Below are positions 32,303 through 42,831 of a stretch of 64,000 bases of DNA, one piece after another. The position numbers and the translations under genes were made by a program. The stretch spans positions 86,095,765-86,159,764 of the forward strand of contig JASWHV010000011.1 in assembly GCA_030760725.1 (NCBI GenBank). Reading direction: 5' to 3'. The DNA is from Neostapfia colusana. Taxonomy: Eukaryota; Streptophyta; Magnoliopsida; Poales; Poaceae. A model generated the notes under the pieces. That model did no database searches, was not told where the DNA came from, and saw only the letters and a program-made list of their open reading frames with translations. How positions within the stretch are numbered: position 1 is the stretch's first letter; the number at the start of each line of letters is the position of its first letter.

Positions 32303-34063
32303 ATGGCCAAGAATGGGGGTTCGGTTCCTACCTTCGAGGGCAAGAATTTTGCTTATTGGAAAGCACGCATGCGCGCTTACCTTGAGGCAATTGCTCCCGA
32401 AGTGTGGGAAGCGACCCATGCGGGGTTTGGAAATCTTGACTATGTTGGAGACCAATTAAAATGGGATGCTAAGGCTAGAAATGCCATATATGAATGCATT
32501 AGTCAAGATGTCTTTGCTAGGATTGCGAGTAAGGAAAAAGCATGTGAAATTTGGGCATGTCTAATTGAAATACATGAGGGCTCATCTCGTGTTAAAGAAC
32601 TCAAATATCACATGCTTAAATCAAAATATGATGAATTTAAGATGTTTCCTCATGAGAATGTTAACCAAATGTTTTCTCGTTTAAATGTGCTCATTGAGGA
32701 AATTAACGCACTTGACATTGCTTCTCTTGGCAAGGGACTTATCAATCGCAAGATCCTCATGCTTCTACCCAAGCCCAAGTACAACATTATCAATTCAATG
32801 CTCCAAAAGGAGTCACTAGACAACATTGAAGTTTCGGAGCTCATTGGAGAAATCCATGCTCATGAGATGAGCGTACTTGGAATGATGGAGGAGTCATCAT
32901 CAAAAACCATTGCTCTCAAGGCTTCAACCAAGAAGACAACTCCCAAGAAGAAGAAAGTGGTTGAGCCTAGCTCAAGTGAAGAAGAGCAGGAAACAAGCGA
33001 AGATGATGATGAGCTTGCTTTGATGATGAGGAAATTCTCACGCCTCAACTCCGAGATTGCAAAGAAGGGATACTCTTATGATCCTAAGAAGAAAGCCTTC
33101 TTGCCAAGAAAAGATGAAAACAAGACGTGCTACAATTGTGGTGATCTAGGCCACATATCATATGATTGTCCAAGACCGGACAAAAGGAAGGACAATGGCA
33201 AGCATCACAAGCTAGAAGAAAGTGATGATGAAGAGGAGGTCAAGCCCAAGCGCTCTTTTGGAAAGAAGAAATTTGACAAAGGCAAGAAAACCAAGCTCTT
33301 TCCAAAGAAGAGAAGAGGGCCTCAAAAGGTCTTCATGTGTGAAGCCAATGAGTGGATCACGGATGAAGAGTCAAGCGACGAAGATAGTGAAGATGAAGAA
33401 AACTTGGCGGGCCTCGCCATCGTCAACAAGGATGACTCACCTATTCGTCCACCTCCTATGTGCTTGATGGCGAAAGGTAACTCCAAGGTATGTGAAGATT
33501 CTAGCGATGATGATGATGAGCTTTCACCCGAAGAATTAGCATCTATGATTAATGAATATCATGCCATTATAAAAAGGGAAAAGGCTAAGGTTAAGGCTCT
33601 TGAGCTAGCTCGTGCTAAGCTTGAAAGTGCTAACCTCGATTTGCATGACAAGTATGTAACCATACTTAAAGAGCATGACACGCTCAAATCAAATGTCAAG
33701 CAAATCGAGGAGGAGAATGCTCAAATCAAGCTTAAGTATCATGAGCTTGACTTAGCTAACTTAGCACTCTTGGCAAAGCACAATGAGTTGGTTCAAGAAC
33801 ATGAAGTGCTTAACCTTGCTTATGAAGCGATTGAACTTAAATTGAAAAACACAAAGAAAGAAACCCTTGATGGCAAAATATCATCTAATTCACATGCCAC
33901 TAATATTTTGGATAAGTCTTTGCCTTTGAAAGCAAGCCCTAGGGAGAAGGAGCTAATGGACGAAATTGAAAGTCTTCACACTAGTGTGGCAAGACTCTCT
34001 AAGGGGGAGGACAAGCACAAGGAAATCCTCTACCAACAAGCTAAAAGCTTCAACAAGAGGTGA
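32303..34063 (+). CDS. Sirevirus Gag
   Basis: A 586-residue open frame starting MAKNGGSVPTFEGKNFAYWK. It contains a UBN2-type gag core (about residues 10-200), acidic and lysine-rich linkers, a CCHC zinc knuckle CYNCGDLGHISYDC at about residues 275-288, and a long coiled-coil C-terminal region (about 400-580). This protein forms the virus-like particle and binds element RNA. The frame ends at a TGA at 34061-34063, after which pol is in a different frame. In related elements gag and pol are usually read together, so the stop may come from a mutation. The gag itself is undamaged. Confidence 0.92.
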   Translation: MAKNGGSVPTFEGKNFAYWKARMRAYLEAIAPEVWEATHAGFGNLDYVGDQLKWDAKARNAIYECISQDVFARIASKEKACEIWACLIEIHEGSSRVKELKYHMLKSKYDEFKMFPHENVNQMFSRLNVLIEEINALDIASLGKGLINRKILMLLPKPKYNIINSMLQKESLDNIEVSELIGEIHAHEMSVLGMMEESSSKTIALKASTKKTTPKKKKVVEPSSSEEEQETSEDDDELALMMRKFSRLNSEIAKKGYSYDPKKKAFLPRKDENKTCYNCGDLGHISYDCPRPDKRKDNGKHHKLEESDDEEEVKPKRSFGKKKFDKGKKTKLFPKKRRGPQKVFMCEANEWITDEESSDEDSEDEENLAGLAIVNKDDSPIRPPPMCLMAKGNSKVCEDSSDDDDELSPEELASMINEYHAIIKREKAKVKALELARAKLESANLDLHDKYVTILKEHDTLKSNVKQIEEENAQIKLKYHELDLANLALLAKHNELVQEHEVLNLAYEAIELKLKNTKKETLDGKISSNSHATNILDKSLPLKASPREKELMDEIESLHTSVARLSKGEDKHKEILYQQAKSFNKR

Positions 34064-34078
34064 CTTGGATCCTTCCCG

Positions 34079-37000
34079 GTGCCCAACAAAGGAAAGGTGC
34101 CCTCACCGGAGCTTAGGACAAGCTTCATCAAGGAAGTTGGTTCCTATTGCCAACATTGTGAGGTCACCGGACATCACACGAGTGTCCTCTTCCCAACCGT
34201 CCTTCTCCCAAATTGCCTCCTAACTACAAATCTACTTTCAATGATTATCACTATCTATTGAGCAAAGTAGGTGGAAAGGTGAAGGCAAGGTTCATCGGCA
34301 AAGACATCAAGGGCATGAAGGGGAAGCTCCCCAAGCAACTTTGGGTCCCAAAATCACTTGTATCACACATACAAGGACCTAAGTTGGCTTGGGTTCCTAA
34401 ACTCAAAAACTAACTTCATGTGTGTAGGTGAACTACAAAGCCGGAGGAAAGCATTGGGTACTCGATAGTGGGTGCACTTAACATATGACCGGCAATGATG
34501 GTATGTTCACCTCCATAGAGAACCCCGGCAATCATGAACAAGTCACCTTCGGTGATAACTCAAAGGGGAAGGTAATTGGTTTGGGTAAAATTGCTATTTC
34601 TCATGATTTGTCTATCTCTAATGTGCTTTACATTAAGTCTCTTAGTTTCAATTTGCTTTCTATTGCACAATTATGTGATCTTGGACTAACGTGCACATTT
34701 GACAAGAATGGTGTTGTGGTGACTAGTGAATCAAGCAAAGAACTAATATTCAAAGGTTTTCGGCATGGACATCTTTACTTGGTGGACTTCTCCAACAAGG
34801 ATGCTAGCTTGACCACTTGTCTTTTCACCAAGACAAGTTTGGGATGGCTATGGCATCGGCGCATTGCTCACATTGGGATGAGCAAGCTCAAGAAGTCGTT
34901 CAAGCTTGGGATGGTGACCGGCGTGAAGGATGTCACATTTGAGAAGAACAAGCTTTGTAGCGCGTGTCAAGCCGGAAAGCAAGTTGCCTCACACCATCCG
35001 ATGAAGACAATGGTGTCAACCTCCAAGCCACTTGAACTACTTCACATGGACCTCTTCGGACCGTCCACTTATCAAAGCCTTGGCGGTAACCTCTATTGTC
35101 TTGTTATTGTTGATGACTACTCTCGCTATGCTTGGACATTGTTTCTAGGTGACAAGGGTGAAACTACGGAAATCTTCAAGACCTTCGCTAAACGAGCTCA
35201 AAGGGAATTTCAACTTCCCATCATCAAGGTCCGGAGTGACAACGGCACCGAGTTCAAGAACTACAACATTGGGGAGTGGTGTGATCGTGAAGGCGTGAAG
35301 CACGAGTTTTCGGCCACATACACCCCTCAACAAAATGGTGTCGTTGAAAGGAAGAACAAGACTCTCATCACCCTTGCAAGAGCAATGCTTGATGACTATG
35401 GCACGTCGGAGAAGTTTTGGGCCGAAGCAATCAACACGGCGTGCCATGCCGCAAATAGGGTCTATCTTCATCGACTACTTCAAAAGACCCCATATGATCT
35501 CCTCATTGGGAGAAAGCCCAACATCTCCTACTTCCGAGTCTTCGGGTGCAAGTGCTACATCTACCGCAAGAAAAGGCTCGGTAAGTTTGAAAGAAGGTGT
35601 GATGTCGGTATCTTTCTTGGTTATGCGTCAAACTCAAAAGCATATCGAGTATTCAACCAAACCTCCGGGTTAGTTGAAGAAAGTTGTGATGTTGAGTTTG
35701 ATGAGACTAATGGCTCCCAAGAGGAGAGTTTTGGTCATGATGATATAGATGATGAGCCTCTACGAGAAGCTATGAAGAACATGACCATAGGAGACATCAA
35801 GCCCGAAGTTGAGGAGAGCCATGATCAAGGGGGAGCCTCAAGTTCCAACATCAACACCTCCATGGCGCCTCAAATTGATGAAGAAGAAGAGAAAGATGAT
35901 CCATTGCCAATGCAAGATTCACATGCCAAACAACACCAAGAAGAAGAAGAAGTCCAAGGTCAAGTCCAACCACAAGACGAGCGAGATGCCTCACCACCGC
36001 CAAGTGCCTCACAACCTCTTATGAGGCATGGGCGCATCTCCAAGGCACATCCGATGGATCAAATCATCGGAAGTCCGTCACGGGGAGTAAGTACTCGTTC
36101 TCGCCATGTTGCTTCATTTTGTGAGCACTACTCTTTTGTTTCGTGTGTAGAACCCACAAATATTGAGGAAGCACTCCAAGATCCCAATTGGGTGATGGCT
36201 ATGCAAGAAGAACTCAACAACTTCACCCGCAATGAAGTTTAGGTATTGGAGGAGCGACCTAAGGACAAGAATGTCATCGGACGAAGTGGGTGTACCGCAA
36301 CAAGCAAGACGAGAATGGCGTGGTGGTCCGCAACAAAGCAAGGCTTGTGGCCAAGGGTTTTTCACAAGTTGAAGGACTAGATTTTGGAGAGACATTCGCC
36401 CCGGTCGCACGGTTAGAAGCTATTCGCATACTCCTTGCTTTTGCTTCGCATCACAATATTATGCTTTATCAAATGGATGTTAAAAGTGCCTTCCTCAATG
36501 GTTATATTAACGAACTTGTTTTCGTTGAGCAACCTCCCGGGTTTGAAGATCCGAGGAATCCTAACCATGTGTATAGGTTACACAAGGCGCTCTACGGGCT
36601 CAAGCAAGCACCTAGGGCTTGGTATGAACGTCTAAGGGATTTCCTAGTCATGCAAGGATTTAAGATCTGGAGGGTGGATACCACACTTTTCACCAAGGAT
36701 ATCAACGGGGATTTATTTCTTTGTCAAATTTACGTTGATGACATTATTTTTGGCTCAACTAACAAATCTCTTAGCCTTGAGTTTGGCACCATGATGTCTA
36801 GGGAGTTCGAGATGTCAATGATTGGAGAACTCAATTTCTTCCTAGGATTTCAAATCAAGCAACTTCAAGAGGGGACTTTCATCTACCAAGAGAAGTACAC
36901 CAAGGACCTCTTGAAGAAGTTTGAAATGGAAGATTGTAGCTCAAGAAGTACTCCAATGGCGACAAATTGTCATCTCGACGCGGACATGGACGGTAAACCT

Positions 37001-37684
37001 ATTGATCAATCTCATTACCGTTCCATGATTGGTTCATTGTTATATCTTACCGCATCTAGGCCCGATATCATGTTTAGTGTGTGCTTGTGTGCTCGCTTTC
37101 AAGCAGCACCTAAAGAATCGCATCATAAGGCGGTCTTTAGGATACTTAGGTATCTCAAGCATACCCCAAGTGTAGGTTTGTGGTACCCCAAGAACGCTAG
37201 TTTCCATCTCTTGGGTTACTCGGATTCGGACTTTGCCGGATGCCGTGTGGATCGCAAGAGTACCTCCGGTGGGTGCCACTTACTTGGGCGTTCCCTAGTA
37301 TCTTGGTCGAGCAAAAAGCAAAACTCCGTGGCTTTGTCCACCGCGGAGGCAGAGTATATAGCGGCCGGTGCATGTTGTGCCCAAATTCTATATATGAAGC
37401 AAACCCTTTTGGACCTTGGAATTAAATTTGGTTGTGTGCCTCTCCTTTGTGACAATGAAAGTGCTGTTAAGATAGCTAGAAACCCCGTTCAACACTCCCG
37501 CACTAAGCACATTGATATTCGCCATCACTTCTTGCGGGATCATGAGGCTAAAGGAGACATCTCTTTGCAAGGTGTTAGGTCCGAAGAACAATTGGCGGAT
37601 ATCTTCACTAAACCACTTGATGAGAAAACTTTTTCTAGACTTAGAAGTAAATTAAATGTGCTAGATGCATCTAACGTCATGTAA
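34079..37684 (+). pseudogene. Sirevirus pol (protease, integrase, reverse transcriptase, RNase H), mutated
   Basis: A spacer with a CQHCEVTGHHT motif (near 34150) is followed by protease DSGCT-HMTG, where a TAA at 34480-34482 replaces a codon that is normally sense. Integrase shows the HRRIAHIG...CSACQAGK zinc motif, HMDLFGP, RSDNGTEF and VVERKN (34485-36242). A TAG at 36240-36242 stands where NEVWVLEERP is expected, and a 1-base loss near 36280 shifts the frame. Reverse transcriptase has KWVYRNKQDE, QMDVKSAFLNG and YVDDIIFGS (about 36732-36760). RNase H has STAEAEYIAAG and ends DASNVM with its stop at 37684. Each catalytic domain is intact within its segment, but the polyprotein cannot be made in one piece. 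Confidence 0.92.
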
Positions 37685-38924
37685 GTTGCCATGTTCATGT
37701 AAGGTTGCATATCAAATAGGTCTTGTATAACTCCCAAAGGATAGGGGCAAGCTAGAAATAGTTTTCCCTGAGGAAGCCTTTGGAAGGTTTAAACTTGGCA
37801 AGATAGATTTACATTATGCCTTGCATGATTCCTGCCATATAGACTTGCACTCATTTAATATCTTGCATTATTTTGTTTGGCATTGCATACGGTAGATTGT
37901 CACAAAGGGGAACCCACATCATGAGAAGGAGACTTGTTCAAAATGCAATATCTCAACTCATAGGATGTGGATAGAGCAAAATTCTAAAGGTACATGCTTT
38001 AAAGAGATAGAAGTTTTCCATACTCTAGCTCACAAAGCATGAGCCTTACATTTTCGTGGTTTCCCTCCTAACCTTGTGTGTTCTCTTTGCTTAAGGGCTT
38101 AGCCAATATGTGGCACTATATTTGAAGCCTTCTATTAGAGGTTAGGAGTTGCCCAAAAAGTCCTAGGACCCATCCTTATCTTTGTGTGTTTAAGTCCAAG
38201 GACACATATGGGCAGTCTTAGGTTTTCTGTAGTCATCGGATTATCCGATGCTAGGGCCAGCAGATCATCGGATCAATTGGTGCTTCAGTTCAGTGCTCAG
38301 ATCAAGTCAGATGTCACAAATCAACCGATGAGTTCATTTCAGAAGACATCGGAGCATCCGATGTTCAGTTTTCTGGTGCCCTGCAGAAATCGACCGATGA
38401 TCGACACCTCAACGTCGGCTCATCCGGTGTTCAAAGAGAGTTTTTGGAACAACTCTCTGTTGAACTCGACCGATGCATCCTCCGATGATCATCGGTCCAT
38501 CCGGTGTTTTGTGCGCGGCTAGGGTTTGCCCGTACGGTTTAAAAAGCGGTTCGGCCGCCCTTCGTTTTTTCCTTCTTCTCGACCTCCGCCGCCGCCCGTC
38601 GCCCTCACCGCCGTCCTCGCGCCCTCCGGCTATCCCCGCGCCCGCCGCCGCCTCCCAGGCGCCGCCACCGCCGACCTTCGGCCGCCGCCGCCTAGGCGCC
38701 GCCTCTCCCGCGCTCGCCGCCGCCTCTCCCGCGCTCGCCACCGCCGCCTCCCAGGCGCCGCCGTCGCCACCCTTCGGCCGCCGCTGCCTAGGCGCCGCCC
38801 GTGCCCGTGCCGCCGCCGTTCCACCGCGCCCTCCTCCGCCACGCCTCCCTCGCCGTCTCCCCTCCACCACCGCGCATCACCCTCTCCGCTAGGGTCTCGC
38901 CGTGCTTAGCCGTTCGTCGCTAAG
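37685..38924 (+). other. Spacer between Sirevirus pol and the third ORF
   Basis: About 1.2 kb without supported coding. The middle (38229-38510) holds palindromic motifs like those of the LTR. From 38560 it becomes a GC-rich leader of repeated cgccgccgcc and cccgcgctcgcc phrases that ends just before the third ORF's ATG. Confidence 0.7.
38229..38510. repeat. LTR-type palindrome cluster upstream of the third ORF
   Basis: CATCGGATTATCCGATG (about 38234), CATCGGAGCATCCGATG (about 38347) and related ATCATCGGTCCATCCGGTG and CGACCGATG words occur here. The core CGGA-N3-TCCG is the same as in the LTR arrays, although this is not LTR sequence. Confidence 0.88.
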
Positions 38925-41021
38925 ATGGGTCGCGATCGCAAAGGAAAGGGCAAGGCTATTGAGGAGCCCGCCGCAAAGAAGCGCAAGATGTCCAAGGACG
39001 CTCGTCGTGCGGAGTTGGCCGCTTGCACCGCCGAGGAGCGTGAGCGCGGCCATCGCGGTTCCTTACGGATCCGCGAGTCCCGGCAGAGGCAGGAGCAGCC
39101 TCCGATCCAGCCGGTGCCTCCCGAGGGCTCCGACGAGGAGGAGACCGAGGTGCCGCCTCTCATCCGCCGGCGCACCCCGAGGACTCGTGGGGGTGGACAG
39201 ACTCCTACGGCGAGTCGGTGCCCCTCTGCGGCTGACCGCGCTGAGGACAGAGAGGCCGAAAGGGCCATCCACCTGATGGACACAGCAGTCCGAGTTGCCG
39301 AAGATGTCAGACTCACCGACTACAGGAAGATGAAGGCAAGGCAACTGAAGAAGCTCAGATGGTCAGCGTTGCTTGAGGAGTGGTTCCCTCGGCCTAGGGA
39401 CGCTCGAGTTGACTCCCGCTTCTGGACCCTGACACAGGCGTCCCTGTACGAGACTTACAGGCGTCGGGGCCACAAGCTCTTCCATCATAACAACATCGAC
39501 TGGGATCAGCTTGCAGTGGCAGCAGGACACGGGATCAGACCACTTTTTGAGAGATACAGAGGACTTGTGGACTTGCTCTCGCACCAGAGGAGTGCCTACG
39601 TCGAGGAGTGGGTCAGGGTGTTCTACGCTACACTCTACGTCTCTGAGGGCCGTCGCTCGATTCACTTCATGTTCACGGGGCGGATCCACGACGTGTCTCG
39701 AGACTTGTTGGGCAGACTGCTTGGTGTGGAGCTCTCTACTACGTGCCTGCACCAGATAGTCTACGGAGACGCAGACCCGCCGAGGAGACCACTGACTGGA
39801 GGAGTGGCACCGCCTTTCGAGGAGATCAGAGGTCTGTTCACTCAGCCGTTCACTCCTGATCAGCCGAGGGTGCCAGCGCTTCTCACCCCAACAGCTCGGA
39901 CAGTTCACCACGTCCTCAGGCGTACCCTACTACCGAGGTCTGGCTACTTGGAGGGCTTCACGAGCCTTCAGCAGACCATCCTGTTCTATGTGATGAACGG
40001 GATGGAGTTCGACATCGTAGATATTCTGATCTGCGAGATGGAGGACGTGATCACCGACGGAGTTGGGATGCTTCGACAGTTGGTCTTCGGTCACTGGATC
40101 TGTCACCTTCTCCACCAGTTGGTTCCAGAGGACACTCCAGGAGTTTCTCAGCTGACGGAGATGCACGTGACCCGGTTCAGCCACTACCGAGTCCCCACTC
40201 CGGGAGACCGCCGCCTTGGCCGTCCCGTCGAGCGTGAGGTTCGAGCCAGACTGTCAGAGGAGGACTGGGCAGAGCTGACTCAGGAGGACGCAGAGCTGGC
40301 ATAGGCAGAGGCTCAGGGAGGAGACCTACAACATATATGGTCGGACAGCGACACCAGCGACAGTGTCGAGGAGTACTTCCCTCCTGCTCCTCCCTCACTG
40401 AGGCAGCACGACGCAGAGGCAGGAGGCTCAGCAGCTCCACCACCTACACCTCCTCCTGTGTCAGAGGCTCAGGTGACTCAGCCGTCAGAGCTCACTGCTT
40501 TACTTCAGCGGATGGCTCAGCAGCAGGAGCAGCAGGCAGCTCGACAGGAGCAGCTTCAGAGGCAGCAGCAGCAGGAGATGCAGCTGGAGATCGCCCGTCA
40601 GAGGCGAGAGGACATCGACAGGTACACCAACCTTATCGACCAGATGACGAGACGCACTCTGGACCAGCAGCAGCAGACTCAGCAGATGCTGTTGGGCGTC
40701 CTGGGGTTGGTCACCAACCTCTACCAGCAGACAGGAGTCGCCCTTCCACCTCAGCACTCGGGACTCAGTCAGGCTCCAGGTGCACCTCCACTGGCACCAG
40801 CTCCAGTACTGCCGCCGACGTCGTTCCAGTCCTCACCTCTTCCGGCAGTACCTTCTCCACCGGCGCCAGCAGTCTCAGCGGACCCCCCAGCAGCTCCAGC
40901 TCCAGCTCCAGCTCCCCCCGCTCCAGCATCAGCGCCAGCGACCTCCACCTCCAGCAGCTCCGGCGACAGCACCGTCGACGCCGACCGCTTCACCATCGCC
41001 AGGAGCGCGCCTGAGTCGTAG
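38925..41021 (+). CDS. Sirevirus third ORF (env-like position), one in-frame TAG
   Basis: From MGRDRKGKGKAIEEP a frame runs 459 codons to a TAG at 40302-40304. It then stays open in the same frame to 41021, giving 698 codons plus stop. The N terminus is basic and nuclear-signal-like. Residues about 150-420 form a folded region (WTLTQASLYETYRRRG, VRVFYATLYVS, MEFDIVDILICEM) resembling the plant transposon-associated domain found in many grass elements. After the TAG come a Gln-rich coiled coil (40500-40690) and a Pro/Ala/Ser-rich tail. Sireviruses carry an extra ORF here, sometimes called env-like. I see no signal peptide or clear membrane segment, so an envelope role is not supported. The TAG may be a mutation of Gln/Trp or a readthrough site. 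Confidence 0.8.
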
Positions 41022-41054
41022 GCACTCGACTTCCCTTTTTGGTGTCTTGATGCC

Positions 41055-41353
41055 AAAGGGGGAGAAGAGTTAGAGTCAGGGGGAGGGTTAGCTCAGTTCT
41101 AGGGGGAGTTCTTGGTTTTAGGGGGAGTGTCTATCCCTTTGCCACTTATTGTTATCTTTGAGATTGCCTGTTATTATTTGCTATTATTGTACTCCGGGTG
41201 CTACTTTGTGCTCTTACGCTTTATTATTTATTATTTGAGCCTTCGAGCCACTTGTGTTACAATTTGTACTTGTTATATTTCTTTTTTGAGCATTGCGTTT
41301 TAATTCCATGCTCTACTCGTTGTGTTGTCATCAATCACCAAAAAGGGGGAGAT
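41055..41353 (+). other. Polypurine tract and multiple tract-like copies
   Basis: The functional tract AAAAGGGGGAGAT (41341-41353) abuts the 3' LTR. Four similar GGGGGAG words precede it (about 41058, 41079, 41102 and 41121). Multiple polypurine copies are a described Sirevirus trait. The tract primes plus-strand synthesis. Confidence 0.88.
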
Positions 41354-42831
41354 TGAAAGCATCTAGGCCCCCGTGAGGTATGGTTTCGGTGATTAATGAC
41401 AACCGTTCGTTATTACTAATGAGTTTGTGGATGCGAGGTTTCACGTATATCACATCAAACGTTAATGAACTATCTATTCACACCATCTACTGCTCATTGG
41501 ATACAAATGGATACCCCTCAACGATCTATTCTAAGGGGTTATTCGATACTCATGAAGACTAAATGAAGAACTCATACAACGACTCTATTCTATCAAAATT
41601 GGCAATACAAGAAGCTTACACTTCATCATAATATCATTTCAAACAAGTGTCAAAGAGGTCACTCAAGAAGATTCCAAAAGATCAACTCAAAACAACTCGA
41701 AGCAAACAAGTTGCACTCACCGGATCATCCGATGTCTTTCAAAATGACTACATCGGTCGAGTTTGAGTTGGCAGAAGAAGAAGACCTTAGAGCCCAGTAC
41801 ACACCGGATCATCCGATGTGAAGGAAGTGGCACATCGGTTGATTTCAACAGAAGGATGATTTCTGAGTTATTCTGAAAAAGTACACACCGGATCATCCGA
41901 TGATGAAATAAGTGTACATCGGTCAATTTCAACCGAGACATTATTTCTGAACCAATTCCGAAGATCAACTCACCGGATCATCCGATGATGAATTGAAGTA
42001 ACATCGGTCGATTAAACAGTCAGATCCAACGGTTATATCCAACGGTCACATCTGACACATGACATCAGCTAATTTGGAATTCGACCGATGCTCATATAAA
42101 GGGGTGCATCGGAGGATCCGATGTTCACTGAAAAAGTCTGCCTACTTTTCCAACGGCTATCTCGTGTGGGCTGTCTATAAATACCCCTCCAACCGGCCAT
42201 TTCGTCAAGTCTTGATCACCAGAGCCTCACTACACATTCTCAAGCATTCAAAACCAAGAGCTACCACTTCCACACTTCAAAACCTCTTGTACTCCAACTA
42301 TAGGTTATATCTAGCTAGAGAGAAGCTTGTGTGTGTCCATTCTTGGTGATTGGAATCTCTAGGCTAGTGAGAGAGAGTGTCTTGGTGACTTCTCTCACCT
42401 TGTAAACGTTGGAGGAAGAAGAGATCGCTCCGGAGCTTACCAAGGCGTTTGTGGAAGCCCGGAGGATCACCATTGTACAAGGCTTGAGCTCCACCTTGCC
42501 GGAGAAGGCGAAAAGAGAAAGATAGTGGATTCCCTTGTCTTGGTCACTTGGGAGTGGCTATACCCTTTGGCGGGTGCCACAACGTGGACGTAGGTAGATT
42601 TTTGTGATCTTACCGAACCACGGGAAAAATCGCCGTGTCTCCGAGTCTCCGCGGGAGTTTGCATCTCTCTCCTCACCCCCTTACTATTACGCATTTACTA
42701 TTCCGCACTTAACACTCTTGCTTGCGTAGTTAGTTCGCATAGGGAATTGGGCTTCAACCATTAAGTTTTAAATTGCTCTAAAATTTGAAAAAGCCCAATT
42801 CACCCCCCTCTTGGGCGTCCCGATCCTTACA
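41354..42831 (+). repeat. 3' LTR of the Sirevirus
   Basis: It is identical in length to the 5' LTR. Differences include g/a changes near 41865 and 41877 and a cluster near 42513-42550. It ends GATCCTTACA, followed by duplication CCCCA and the resumed solo LTR. Confidence 0.95.

Larger units (their letters stand above)
30765..42831 (+). mobile_element. Full-length Sirevirus (SIRE/Maximus Copia) retrotransposon
   Basis: Two 1478-bp LTRs start TGAAAGCATC and end GATCCTTACA. They are flanked by perfect CCCCA duplications (30760-30764, 42832-42836). Between them lie a primer-binding site, gag, pol, a third ORF after pol and repeated polypurine tracts, the Sirevirus layout. Comparing the LTRs by eye gives about 17 differences, near 98.8% identity, so insertion is recent even though pol already carries stops. 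Total length is 12.07 kb. Confidence 0.95.

Noticed and set aside
38409..38909. Overlapping 112-153 codon frames in the GC-rich leader
   Set aside because: Low-complexity Pro/Arg/Ala runs from cgccgcc repeats before the Sirevirus third ORF.
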